DNA of 64,000 nt from Macrostomum hystrix (Eukaryota; Platyhelminthes; Macrostomidae), in NCBI GenBank assembly GCA_950097015.1, contig CATNEN010000039.1:11820001-11884000 (forward strand), read 5' to 3'. Both the position numbers and the translations under genes were made by a program. Of the stretch, positions 44,186-55,600 are shown piece after piece (within the stretch, counting starts at the first letter, position 1; each line of letters starts with the position of its first letter). The notes beneath the pieces were generated by a model. The model worked only from the letters and a program-made list of their open reading frames with translations. It did no database searches and was not told the DNA's origin.

Positions 44186-44574
44186 CAAAATGTGTTTTTA
44201 TCAGATTCGGTTATAGACTGGGTAACACATCGGTGTGTAACTTATTTCCGTTTAGCTCGGCTCACATCAAATCTAGTAAAGGCGATAATGACAAGACCGA
44301 CTACATTAAGTTCCCCACTGAATCCTTCCGTTGGATAATAAAAGCCAGAGGGTGTTAATTAGCCAGCAGAAAATAAAATAGACTTGCCTGCTCAAAGACG
44401 AAATCAGAAACAACTCAGGCCGCACAAAATTATTTCAACAGTCAGCTTTTAAATTAAATAGAAACAAAATTCCATACGCTGAAAGTCTAAACCCCACAAA
44501 AATAGAGTAAAATTATCCGGCTAGATTTTAGGTACTTTTTTGAGAGGAGATTCACCAACCTTTAAAGACAAATT
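44186..44574. other. Unique sequence between two arrays
   Basis: Nothing recognised. It may hold the AKTIP 3' end on the minus strand. Confidence 0.4.
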
Positions 44575-45745
44575 ACAGATCATGCGACACTTACCATAAC
44601 TACAGATCATTCACCGTTTACCTGCTTCACAGATCATTTACTAACTTCACAGGTCATTCACTAACTTCACAGGTCATTCACCAACTTCACAGGTCATTCA
44701 CCAACTTCACAGATTATTCACCAACTTCACAGGTCATTCACCAACTTCACAGATTATTCACCAACTTCACAGGTCATTCACCAACTTCACAGGTCATTCA
44801 CCAACTTCACAGGTCATTCACTAACTTCACAGGTCATTCACTAACTTCACAGGTCATTCACCAACTTCACAGGTCATTCACCAACTTTACACATCATTCA
44901 ATAACTTCACAGGTCATTCACCAACTTCACAGGTCATTCACCAACTTCACAGGTCATTCACTAACTTCACAGGTCATTCAACAACTTCACAGATCATTTA
45001 CTAACTTCACAGGTCATTCACTAACTTCACAGGTCATTCACCAACTTCACAGGTCATTCACCAACTTTACACATCATTCAATAACTTCACAGGTCATTCA
45101 CCAACTTCACAGGTCATTCACCAACTTCACAGGTCATTCAGCAACTTCACAGGTCATTCACCAACTTCACAGGTCATTCACTAACTTCACATGTCATTCA
45201 CTAACTTTACAGATCATTCACCAACTTCACAGGTCATTCACCAACTTCACAGGTCATTCACCAACTTCACATGTCATTCACCAACTTTACATGTCATTCA
45301 CTAACTTTACAGATCATTCACCAACTTCACAGGTCATTCACCAACTTCACAGGTCATTCACCAACTTCACAGGTCATTCACCAACTTCACAGATCATTCA
45401 CCAACTTCACAGATCATTCACCAACTTCACAGGTCATTCACCAACTTCACAGGTCATTCACCAACTTCACAGGTCATTCACTAACTTCACAGGTCATTCA
45501 ACAACTTCACAGACCAGTCACCAACTTTACACATCATTCAATAACTTCACAGATCATTCACTAACATCACAGATCGTTTACCAACATCACAGATCATTCA
45601 CCAACATCACAGATCATTCACTAACATCACAGATCATTCACTAACATCACAGATCATTCACTAACATCACAGATCATTCACTAACATCACAGATCATTCA
45701 CTAACATCACAGATCATTCACTAACTTCACAGATGATTCACATTC
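44575..45745. repeat. 20-bp minisatellite abutting the AKTIP stop codon
   Basis: About 58 copies of TTCACTAACTTCACAGGTCA. A marker, CCAACTTTACACATCATTCA then ATAACTTCAC, occurs at 44,881 and 45,061 (180 bp, nine units) and again near 45,521. The right end is homogeneous CTAACATCACAGATCATTCA. The array ends about 8 bp from the AKTIP stop codon. Confidence 0.96.
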
Positions 45746-45752
45746 ATCAGCT

Positions 45753-47625
45753 TCACTGATAGCCGCCGCTGAGAATGCGCATTGTTCCGGGGTCCATCCA
45801 GCTTGGCACCGGGGGTAACTGCCTTCGACCCAGACGCCAGAGGCCAACAGACCAGGCGTCGGCTAGCTCGCGGCTGCCGGCCTCTTCAAGCATGGTCGAG
45901 CGGAGCTCTTCGAATTCGTCGCCTTCGTCAGTGAGCGCATTCTCAGCGGAGGCAAGGCGCCAGAGCCGCGCCGCAGGGTCGACATCGTTGGCGTTGTCGT
46001 CCGCATCGCCGGAATTCGATGACGACTGCGCGGCTAGAGACGCTTCGGCGTCGGCTTCTAGGCGACGGCGAAAGGCTTCGCGATCTTCCAGGTAGAGCCT
46101 GGGTTTGTTGGATGGTTCAGTGTATATAGGGAATGGGATTCAGTGTACATAGGAACTGGGGTTAGGGTTAGGAATTAGGGTTAGGGTTAGGGTTAGGGTT
46201 AGGAATAGGAACTGGGGTTCAGTGTGCATGGGAACTGGGGTTAAGTGTACATAGGAACTGGGGTTAAGTGTACATAGTAACTGGGGTTCAGTGTACATAG
46301 GGACTGGGGTTCAGTGTACATAGGGACTGGGGTTAAGTGTACATAGTAACTGGGGTTAAGTGTACAAAGGAACTGGGGTTAAGTGTACATAGTAACTGGG
46401 GTTCAGTGTACATAGGAACTGGGGTTAAGTGTACATAGTAACTGGGGTTCAGTGTACATAGGAACTTGGGTTCAGTGTACATAAGGGAATGGGGTTCAGT
46501 GTACATAGGGACTGGGTTCAGTGTACATAGTAACTGGGGTTCAGTGTACATAGGAACTGGGGTTCAGTGTACATAGGAACTGGCGTTAAGTGTACATAGG
46601 AACTGGGGTTAAGTGTACATAGTAACTGGGGTTAAGTGTACATAGGAACTGGGGTTAAGTGTACATAGTAACTGGGGTTCAGTGTACATAGGAACTGGGG
46701 TTAAGTGTACATAGTAACTGGGGTTCAGTGTACATAGGGACTGGGGTTCAGTGTACATAGGGACTGGGGTTCAGTGTACATAGGGACTGGGGTTCAGTGT
46801 ACATAGGGACTGGGGTTCAGTGAAAATGGGGACTGGGGTTCAGTGTACATAGGGACTGGGGTTCAGTGTACATAGGAACTGGGGTTCAGTGTACATAGTA
46901 ACTGGGGTTCAGTGTACATAGGAACTGGGGTTCAGTGTACATAGGAACTGGGGTTCAGTGTACATAGGGACTGGGGTTCAGTGTACATAGGAACTGGGGT
47001 TCAGTGTACATAGGAACTGGGGTTCAGTGTACATAGGGACTGGGGTTCAGTGTACATAGGGACTGGGGTTCAGTGTACATAGGGACTGGGGTTCAGTGTA
47101 CATAGGGACTGGGGTTCAGTGTACATAGGGACTGGGGTTCAGTGTACATAGGAACTTGGGTTCAGTGTACATAGGAACTTGGGTTCAGTGTACATAAAGA
47201 ATGGGGTATTGTTCATATGGGCGTAGATGAGTGTACATGAGGATTGCGATTGAGTGTACATGAGGGCTAGAGTTAAGTGTAAATAAGAGTTAAGGTCGAG
47301 TTCAAATAAGAGTCAAGGTGGAGTGTGCTCTAGGGTCGGGCTGAGTTGTAAACAGTTTAAAACTAATTGCATAAAAATCCAAGAAGTATGATTAAATCAA
47401 AACCAAGACAAAAAAGAATGTAGTTAAAATCATTCCGCCTAAAATGTACAGGAAAAGTATCAAAGTCGGATATCCTAAAAAGATAGACTTATTTTCTGCA
47501 TCTTTATTTGAAGCACAGACTGTACTGGGATAATTGTATCCGCTAAGAACTGATGCCTTACCTAGCAGCCTCAGGGTTGGCATATTGTCCAGCTGATACA
47601 CACTCTGCTACACTGTTGTAGGAAA

Positions 47626-47664
<39 letters not shown>

Positions 47665-48121
47665 TCTCAACGGAGGCAGAGACAACTCCTGGCACTTCAA
47701 CACGCGACAGAATCCGGCGCAGATGATGCAAGGCCTGCCAGAGTCGGTGCACGCCAGGCCGCCAATTGTCGGCGAAGCTGCCCAAGTCGACAATGCCGGT
47801 GTCGGCGGCAACGCGTGGATGAAACGGCGCTGTCGATGTCGCCAGAGTGACCAGCGGACAGGCGCTACCCGGCAAGGGATAATCGGATGGTACTCGCAGA
47901 CTGAAACGCACCAGGTGACCGCGATAGGGTCCGTGGCGGACGAACAGACAGCCGAACCACAGCCTGGGATCCGCGGCTGACGGCAGGGGATAACAGCCGG
48001 GCACGGGGTGGGCCAGAGCAGACGCGTACTCCTGCCGCATTGAGTAGGCAAGCACAATGGGATCCACAGCCTGAGCGACTGCCGGCTGCTCAGCCTCCGA
48101 GGCCAATGAAGACTGCATCAT
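45753..48121 (-). CDS. AKTIP: AKT-interacting protein (AKTIP/FTS homologue), UEV domain
   Basis: Minus-strand exons 48121-47562 (GCT AG|GTAAGG) and 46098-45753 (acceptor AACCCAG, TGA) give 301 residues; human AKTIP has 292. The first exon carries the ubiquitin-E2-variant fold: LWFGCLFVRHGPYRGHLVRF (human WFGVIFIRHGLYQDGVFKF), VPSDYP, and APFHPRV where E2 enzymes have HPN. No Cys follows in the usual active-site position, as expected for a UEV. The junction NPEAAR|LYLEDREAF matches human NPEAAVLYEKD, confirming the splice. AKTIP/FTS joins Hook and FHIP proteins in the FHF complex, which links dynein to vesicles, and also has telomere roles in mammals. An insertion with a ten-Ala run (GCT repeat) sits between the UEV core and NPEAA. 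An acceptor, TTACAG|TCCA-ATG, lies four bases before the start. The intron is filled by a 23-bp array. Confidence 0.93.
46110..47215. repeat. 23-bp minisatellite filling the AKTIP intron
   Basis: About 46 copies of GGTTCAGTGTACATAGGAAC plus TGG, with CAG/AAG, GGAAC/GGGAC/GTAAC variants. GGGAC units cluster at the right and GTAAC units at the left. It begins about 12 bp from the acceptor of the last exon. Confidence 0.97.
46159..46204 (+). repeat. Interstitial TTAGGG telomere-like repeat
   Basis: GGGTTAGGGTTAGGAATTAG followed by four perfect TTAGGG copies, embedded inside the 23-bp array. TTAGGG is the telomere repeat of most animals. It might come from telomere repair or from expansion of the array's own GGGGTTAAG/GGTTCAG element. 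Confidence 0.85.
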
Positions 48122-48125
48122 TGGA

Positions 48126-48128
48126 CTG
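48126..48128 (-). promoter_or_regulatory. 3' splice acceptor four bases before AKTIP ATG
   Basis: On the minus strand, CCACTTACAG is followed by TCCA and then ATG. So short a leader fits spliced-leader addition, or a 5' UTR intron. Confidence 0.45.
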
Positions 48129-48229
48129 TAAGTGGGAAGAAATCTATTGAAATTTATCTCCGAAGTGGAGCTGAAAACTACGTTTTTTAACTTAAAATTG
48201 GGAGATTTTAACTAGGATTTTCTATCCCT

Positions 48230-48480
48230 ATAAGTCTGCGTTTCGAGATAGTGTTCATAATCCCCAAAGTGGGAGATTAGAGATTCGATGCATTATCCCC
48301 AAAGTGAGAGATTAGAGATTCGATGCATTATCCCCAAAGTGGGAGATTGTAACTATGATTTATTATCCCCAAAGTGGGAGATTAGAGATACGATTTATTA
48401 TCCCCAAAGGGGGAGATTAGAGATGCGATTTATTATCCCCTAAGTGGGATATTAGAAATATAATTCATTATTCCGAATAG
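48230..48480. repeat. 35-bp minisatellite
   Basis: About seven copies of TTATCCCCAAAGTGGGAGAT plus TAGAGATTCGATGCA. It lies about 100 bp upstream of AKTIP. Confidence 0.9.
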
Positions 48481-49204
48481 GTAGATAAGTACCTGATTTT
48501 TATCCCTAAATCAAAGGACATAGGAACAATATTCTTCTTATCCTCTTATCCGTAAAAGTAGGAATATTCTTAACAGATTTTGAACTGCTAAAGTAATGGG
48601 TTGGCAACATAGGCACATTTTACCTAACAAAAAGTAATTAGTGTGCTTTAGTTTTTTGTGAAATCTAATAAATAAAAAACAATATTATTTAGAGGCACAA
48701 CAGCATTGCTTGATGCGGACAAGCGTTAGTTTGTTCTTTATTTCAATTTTACTCTTTTAAATCTAGAACTTAATGGAACACAAGAAGTCGACTGTCGGCC
48801 ATGGACACAAAGCAAAAAACTAATTTAACTAAATGCAATTGGCAGATAACGTACTTTTAAGCAAAAAGGTATATCAACATTCATGTGCATAATTTACTAC
48901 TAGTTAGTAGAAGTAGTAAAATTAATAAAAACGCAGCAAAATGGAAAGGAAATCAGTAGTACGGCATGCAAAAAGACTCGGATAACATACTTATTCTAGA
49001 GGACAGAGATAAACAATGCAGCAGTTGCACCTAGTAAAAGAATGATTTATAAAATGTGTGATAGTTTACTGTAGAAAGAAGAAAGAAAAAACATGAGAAA
49101 CTTATATTCAAGTGCTGGTTTAGACGCGGTTGGTAAAAATTCTTTTGGTAGGACGTAAAAAAGTTTTATTCTTAAAAGCGAAACTAGAAACGGAAAGGAA
49201 CCCA
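48481..49204. other. AT-rich intergenic stretch
   Basis: Nothing recognised. It should hold the 3' end of the GT92 gene or the AKTIP promoter. Confidence 0.5.
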
Positions 49205-49600
49205 GAACATAAAACAACCTCACTCCTCAACACTTAATTTCTAACCCTGCCACGCCAAAGCGAAATAACAACCTCACTCCTCAACACTTAATTTCTAACA
49301 CTGCCACGCCAAGCGAAACAACAACCTCACTCCTCAACACTTAATTTCTAACACTGCCACGCCAAGCGAAACAACAACCTCACTCCTCAACACTTAATTT
49401 CTAACACTGCCACGCCAAGCGAAACAACAACCTCACTCCTCAACACTTAATTTCTAACCTTCCGCGCCAAAGCGAAACAACAACCTCACTCCTCAACACT
49501 TAATTTCTAACCTTCCGCGCCAAAGCGAAACAACAACCTCACTCCTCGACACTTAATTTCTAACCCTCTACGCCAAACCTCACTCCTCGTTTGTAACCTT
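49205..49600. repeat. ~53-bp minisatellite downstream of GT92
   Basis: About seven copies of a unit with CCTCACTCCTCAACACTTAA, TTTCTAACACTGCCACGCCA and AGCGAAACAACAA. It starts about 70 bp past the GT92 stop codon, so it is probably transcribed as 3' UTR. Confidence 0.93.
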
Positions 49601-49668
49601 CCGACGCAACAGCAAAACAACTTACTTGTCAACACCTTATTTCTAAAATGTAGATTTTAGACAGAAGC

Positions 49669-52600
49669 CTATCGGACGCCAGCGCCGCTAGCATTGTTCA
49701 ACACGTGTACAGTCTCTAATTTTAACTTTTCAAATTCTTTGCGCCAAGAGTGAAGATCGTTATCAGTGATGTATTTAGAGCAGAGGTCGCCGCCGCTGCC
49801 GCTGTCGAAAGCCATTGTGCACCGACTATAGTGATGCAACAGTGCCACATCCGGCTCCTTATTTTCTGGAGTCATCTCCTCAACATTCTGTTTGCTAATG
49901 TGATGAATGCCCATTTCGAAGATCAGGTCGGGTTTGACCATGCATTTGGTGCGAACTCGGCTAATACCGGCCGTGCGCTTAGCGTCGAAATAGCCCTGTT
50001 CCGGCTCAAAAAAGGCGCTGAAAAATCTGAATAGATTGGAAAGCCGGATAAGGAAGATTGCTTACTCATAGTAGCGAGACAGGGGTGTGAAGCATGCATT
50101 TTTAAAGGAAATCAGCAGCCGCTGAAGTAGGGATTGCATTACCGGTAAACCGGTTTACCGGTTTACCGGTAATTGACCGCTTTTTCATACCGGTTTTTTA
50201 AAGCAAATATACCGGTATTACCGGTAAACGGTTTTCATAATAAAAACATTTGAGCTCTTAATTCATAAACAAATTAAATGAATAATGGTCAGACAGTCAT
50301 TGAAATTAATGCACATTCGCTTCACTGCAGGGTGTAGAGACTCGAGAGACTTCAGAAGCGGAGAAATAAGTGATAAAATTCAAGGGCTCAAATTGCCTGG
50401 TATAGCCATATTAGCCAAGGAAGGAACCAAGGGATGAGCAATATACTGAATACATGTACATATGTATGTACATTCCCATGCCTGTGTGGCCTACTCCTGG
50501 CCTGGCCCAGGCCCCGCCCTCCCTATCCTTATTCCTTAATCCTTAAGCCTTACCCTTCTGTTACTAATATATGTGGCCATGCACATGCATGCAGTCAGTT
50601 CACTCCTCTTGTCTGGCTCTGGCTCAGTGTCAGTGTGACTCTGTTCAGTTGGCTTGGCTCTGCCTCTGCCTAGATAACTTCAATTATAATTTTTAACAGT
50701 ACAGAACACGCATTCAATGAAAACGTACAAGCCGTTTCGAAGCGACAACGAAATATGGAGCTATTTTTTGCGAGAATGGGAAAACGAACGCTACGGTCTT
50801 TCAGCACAGTGTACGGCCTGTAAGGCAGTCATAAAGTGCGAAGGTGGATCTACCAGTGGATTGCGGAGCCACCTTAAGCGAATTCACAAGAAAGAAGCCA
50901 ATTCCACTTCCACGGTTCCGAAATCAATCGCGGAAGTTAACGAGCCCCCTACAAAAATGGCTAGACTCCAGACTGTCATTGACGTGGTTGGGTCTTCTTA
51001 TGCTTCACCATCGGCATCAAAAAGTAAGTACTTCTCTTTTTTACATTCTATAATCAATACTGGGCGATTAATGAACTAAATTTAGGGAGGAAAATAATTG
51101 ATAAATAGTTACATCATACATGTTAAATTAGCATCAGCATCAGCATCAGTATCAGTATATCAGTATGTACCTCTACTACCCACCACTAGTACCACTACTC
51201 ACTGTGATATTTTAAATCTTATTATTGGCAGATACGATTACTGGCTATTTTGCTAACAAGAACGACACTTCCATGTCTGCGATGTTGGCCCGCATGACTG
51301 CAGGACATGGATTGCCGTTTCTGGCATTCGCAGCCTCGCAAGATTTGCGCCGAGCATTTGCTGCACTCGGCCATGATCTGCCAAAGTCACCCAACGCTAT
51401 TAAGTCACTTGTATTGAAATACGGCCGTGAGAAGAAGAACGATGTAGCTAAAGAGCTACTACAGCGAAAGCAAAACGGGTCTCGCTTTAGCCTCACATTT
51501 GATGAATGGACGTCGGTCCGAAATGTGCGGTATTTGAATATCGACATCCGTGACGGTGAAAAGCTGTGGAATCTAGGACTGTCAAGGGTAAGCGGCACCT
51601 TTAATGCAGAAAATTGTGTAAAAGCGGTGTCCACTAAGCTGACTGAGTTTGAACTCAATTTGACCCAAGACATAGTCTGCATCACGACAGACGGTGCCGC
51701 TATGATGCGGAAGGTTGGACAGCTCATTCTTCCAATCTCACAGCAGCTGTGCTACAGCCATGGACTGCAACTGGCTGTACTGGACGTTTTGTACGAGAAA
51801 GTAACTCCAGTGCAGAGAGCCGCTATTGGACCGAGTTCAGGATCCGACGGCGAGGACCACCATCCAATTGTGAATGTTGAGGACGATTCCGACGAAGATT
51901 CTGACAGTGATCTCAACGAAGGTCTTGTAATTGATCATCATGACGGACAAGAAACGGACGTCGTGGAGTCGATGCTGTCTACAGCTGCTTGTTTGACTGT
52001 GACACCGCTGAGCTCAATTGCTGAAACAATAAGAAAAGTCAGATCCGTGATTCGGGTTTTTCGGAAGTCTCCTAAGAGCTCAGAGATACTGGAAAACCAC
52101 ATTGCACAACAGATCCCCCAAGTGTCCTGCAGGCGACTCATTTTGGATTGCAAGACCAGATGGAACAGCTTGGTGGACATGCTGGATCGCATCCTTCTAG
52201 TTAGCGCGAGTGTTGAGAAAGCGCAGATTGACGTCAACATTAGGTCATGCGACAGGCTAAGTGAGAGCGACTTCCAAGTGGTAGCTTCTGTTGTACGCGC
52301 ACTAAAACCTGTGAAAGCTGCCGTACTTTCCCTGTCTCGGAGGGACTCAAATCTGATCGAGGCCGAAGCAGTCGTGAAATTTTTAATAACCGAGCTAGAG
52401 ATGGATAGCAACAAGCACAAGTCTGAACTAAGCAAACATCTGAAACTGGCAATCGAGCAGCGAATTGTACAAGAACGCTATACTAACGATTCTGTGGTAC
52501 TTCAGTACTTGCACAGTCCACAGAGACGGCTGGCAAAAAAGCAATCAATCAAGACCTACTGCTGCTCTCTGCTTACAAGACTAAACCTGGTCGTTGAAAA

Positions 52601-55600
52601 TGAAATAGACCATGAAGCGCTAGCTGCAGCGACGACTGAACTGCGGTCTGATGTCCCATCGGCATCGCCAAATGGTGCTGTTGACATTGACAGTGTCAGT
52701 GACACAGATGTGCTACTTAGACTTCAGAAGGCAGTCAAAGACTCAATGAAGCTGCCTGAATCTGAAATTCAAAGTATGCATCAGAAGGACCTGTCGTCTG
52801 TGCTCCTCAACGAACTCTCTGCGGCCGAACACAGTGGCAAGCGAGGCTTCTACATGAGCAAGGTTTACCAACTGCTATTGACCATACCACCTACATCTGT
52901 GGAGTCGGAGCGTGCATTTTCTACTGCCGGCAATCTGTGCACAAGGCTGCGTTCACGACTTTCGGACAGCACTCTTGACTGCCTTAACTTTCTGCGCTGT
53001 AACATGAACATTTCAAAGTAATTTGCGAATTCAGTTCAAAACTATTGCGCAATTTTAATCCACTCCCAGTCTACCACATTGTCCACTATAATAAAATTGT
53101 ACAAGTATCTGTCTCAAAGGCTCAAATCTCAATTATATATAGTACAGTGGCGGTCGCGGATCAATGAATGGGTTCGACTCCGAGTTAGTTTTAATGGCAA
53201 TGATCTTTACGTGAAATATTACAATTTACAGCGATAGGAATACGGTCTAAAGAAAATATGGTACACTTTTTATAAGGCTACAAAAATTGAAATTCGAGCA
53301 ATGAATAGTGCAAATATACATGCCTACGATTCTCACTTATCATCCCAACCATAATTTTTTAATGTTTTCTAAGAAGGGAGCAACAAAGACGTTTTTAGTG
53401 AATTAAAGTATAGCAATACTGCATGTTTACCGGTAATTACCGGTAATTACCGGTAAATAAAAAAGATATTATCGAATTACCGGTAATGAGATAAGGACCG
53501 GTAATTGCAAACCCTACGCTGAAGATAGGATCATGGAGTTTGCTACCCGCTGAGTTTTCCACGGCTCGTCCAGTTCCTCCGGGCAACAAGACAACGCTGC
53601 AGGACGGACCGGCGGACCGCCCTGACCGGCCCCGCGCCCTTGCCTGTCTGCGGGCCTTCAGGGGTTAGCGGTATGGGCGATCCTCGCCTCCCCGCTGCGT
53701 CCATGGACCACCCTGCAGCTAAGTCAAGTAAGTCAAGTACCCGTTGAGTATGGGTTCAGGGATTTAGCTACCAACTGAACATGGGATCAGGGATTTAGCT
53801 ACCAGCTGAACATGGGATCATGGATTTAGCTACCAGCTGAACATGGGATCATGGATTTAGCTACCAGCTGAACATGGGATCATGGATTTAGCTACCAGCT
53901 GAACATGGGATCAGGGATTTAGCTACCAGCTGAACATGGGATCAGGGATTTAGCTACCAGTTGAACATGGGATCAGGGATTTAGCTACCAGTTGAACATG
54001 GGATCAGGGATTTAGCTACCAGTTGAACATGGGATCAGGGATTTAGCTACCAGTTGAACATGGGATCATGGATTTATCTACCAACTGAATTTTTAATTCC
54101 CGCAGTTTATGTGATGCCCTGTAAATAGACAAACCTGAAGCCGCAATGACTGCCATCGTCAATGTCCATGGCCAGCTCCGCCCAGGATTTGTACTTGGCG
54201 GGATTTGGCACCAGTAATTCGTCAAAGTCTTGAAATACGGCATAGCGACTAAGGCCCATATTCCAATACAGGCAGTGGTGCACAGCCAACACCTGGCCAT
54301 GATAATGAATCTGAGATCTGAATGCGTTGACCGGTTGCCAACGAAATATGGTTGCTAGGCCGCGTTTAGCGTAGGACTGCATCAGTTGAAGCAGCCGGCT
54401 GTTCTCGGCAGACTTGGTTGAATAAATTTCATCAGTCAGGTAGAATACGAAATGCTGGGCTCCCAAGGCTCTGGTCATTTCTACGAAATCTAGCAGACGG
54501 CGATCCGACGGCGAGCCGAATAAAGGCGGCACGCACACCGTGAACTGGCGAGGCGTCAGTGCCGCCTTGGAGAATGACACGGACGCGACCGCGGCGGCAT
54601 CCAATTCACGGGGCACAGTCAGCACTTGTAGTTCAACGCTGTGAACTGGACGACCGTCAAGATCTTTCTCAGGCTCGGGACCGTTAGTGATGACGACGCT
54701 GCAGACTGGATCAGATATCTGTGCGTGATGGACAGAGAGGCTGTTGTTTAACACGAAGCTTTGCATCTTGGTTCGGCTAACAATCATTGGTTATGAGTCA
54801 ATTTTAGGTCATAATTTAGTTCAATTATATTTTATTAGCAGTTGAAGCAATTGAAGGTCATTGGCTGGGATCAATTGTAGGTCATTCGTAAGTATCATTT
54901 GAAGATCATTGGTTAGGATTAGTTTAAGTTTATTTTTTGGATTTGTCGAATTTCATTGGTTAGCATCAGTTGTATGTAGGGCACTGGTTAGGATCAGCTA
55001 AGCATAATTGCTTAGGATCAGCTGAATGTCATTGGTTTGGTTCAGCTAAGGGTAATTTGTTAGGATCAGCTGAAGGTCATTTTTGGGATCAGCTAAAGGT
55101 CATTTGTTAGGATCAGCTAAAGGTCATTTGTTAGAATCAGCTAAAGGTCATTTTTTATGATCAGCTGAAGGTCATTTGATAGGATCAGCTAAAGGTCATT
55201 TGTTAGGATCAGCTGAAAGTCATTGGATAGGATCAGCTGAAGGTCATTTGTTAGGATCACTTGAAGGTCATTGGTTAGGATCAGCTGAAGGTCATTTGTT
55301 AGGATCAGCTAAAGGTCATTTGTTAGGATCAGCTGAAAGTCATTGGATAGGATCATTTGAATGTCATAGGTTAGGATAAACAATTTCAAAAACTAAGTTG
55401 GACTTCAAGTATGCGGATGAGATCAAGTGTTGTTTAGAAATACTGCAATGAAATTTTCAAATTAGTAAATAGTAAAAAATTTAATATATGACTCGTTAAT
55501 TTCACCTGAAGATGCGGCGGCAGAGAACACGAGAACACGTAAGCCCCATAAGGCATAGCGTGATTCTCATTCATTTCGTAGGGCGTGCCCGGCACCGTAA

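Noticed and set aside
42888-44358. Possible secreted repeat proteins (HKLGGINRSG and VINWVASTDP)
   Set aside because: 30-bp array open in several frames, no flanking coding sequence or signal peptide, and disrupted by 27-bp units.
42833-45745. CRISPR-like arrays
   Set aside because: Units are contiguous tandem repeats without unique spacers, in a eukaryotic context.
45775-46095. Plus-strand frame of 106 codons
   Set aside because: Antisense shadow of the second AKTIP exon, which has clear homology on the minus strand.
51245-52452. Minus-strand frames within the hAT element
   Set aside because: Antisense shadows of the transposase.
50717-53021. Domesticated ZBED-type host gene
   Set aside because: The coding sequence sits inside matching terminal repeats with a perfect target duplication, so it is a transposon gene, not a domesticated one.
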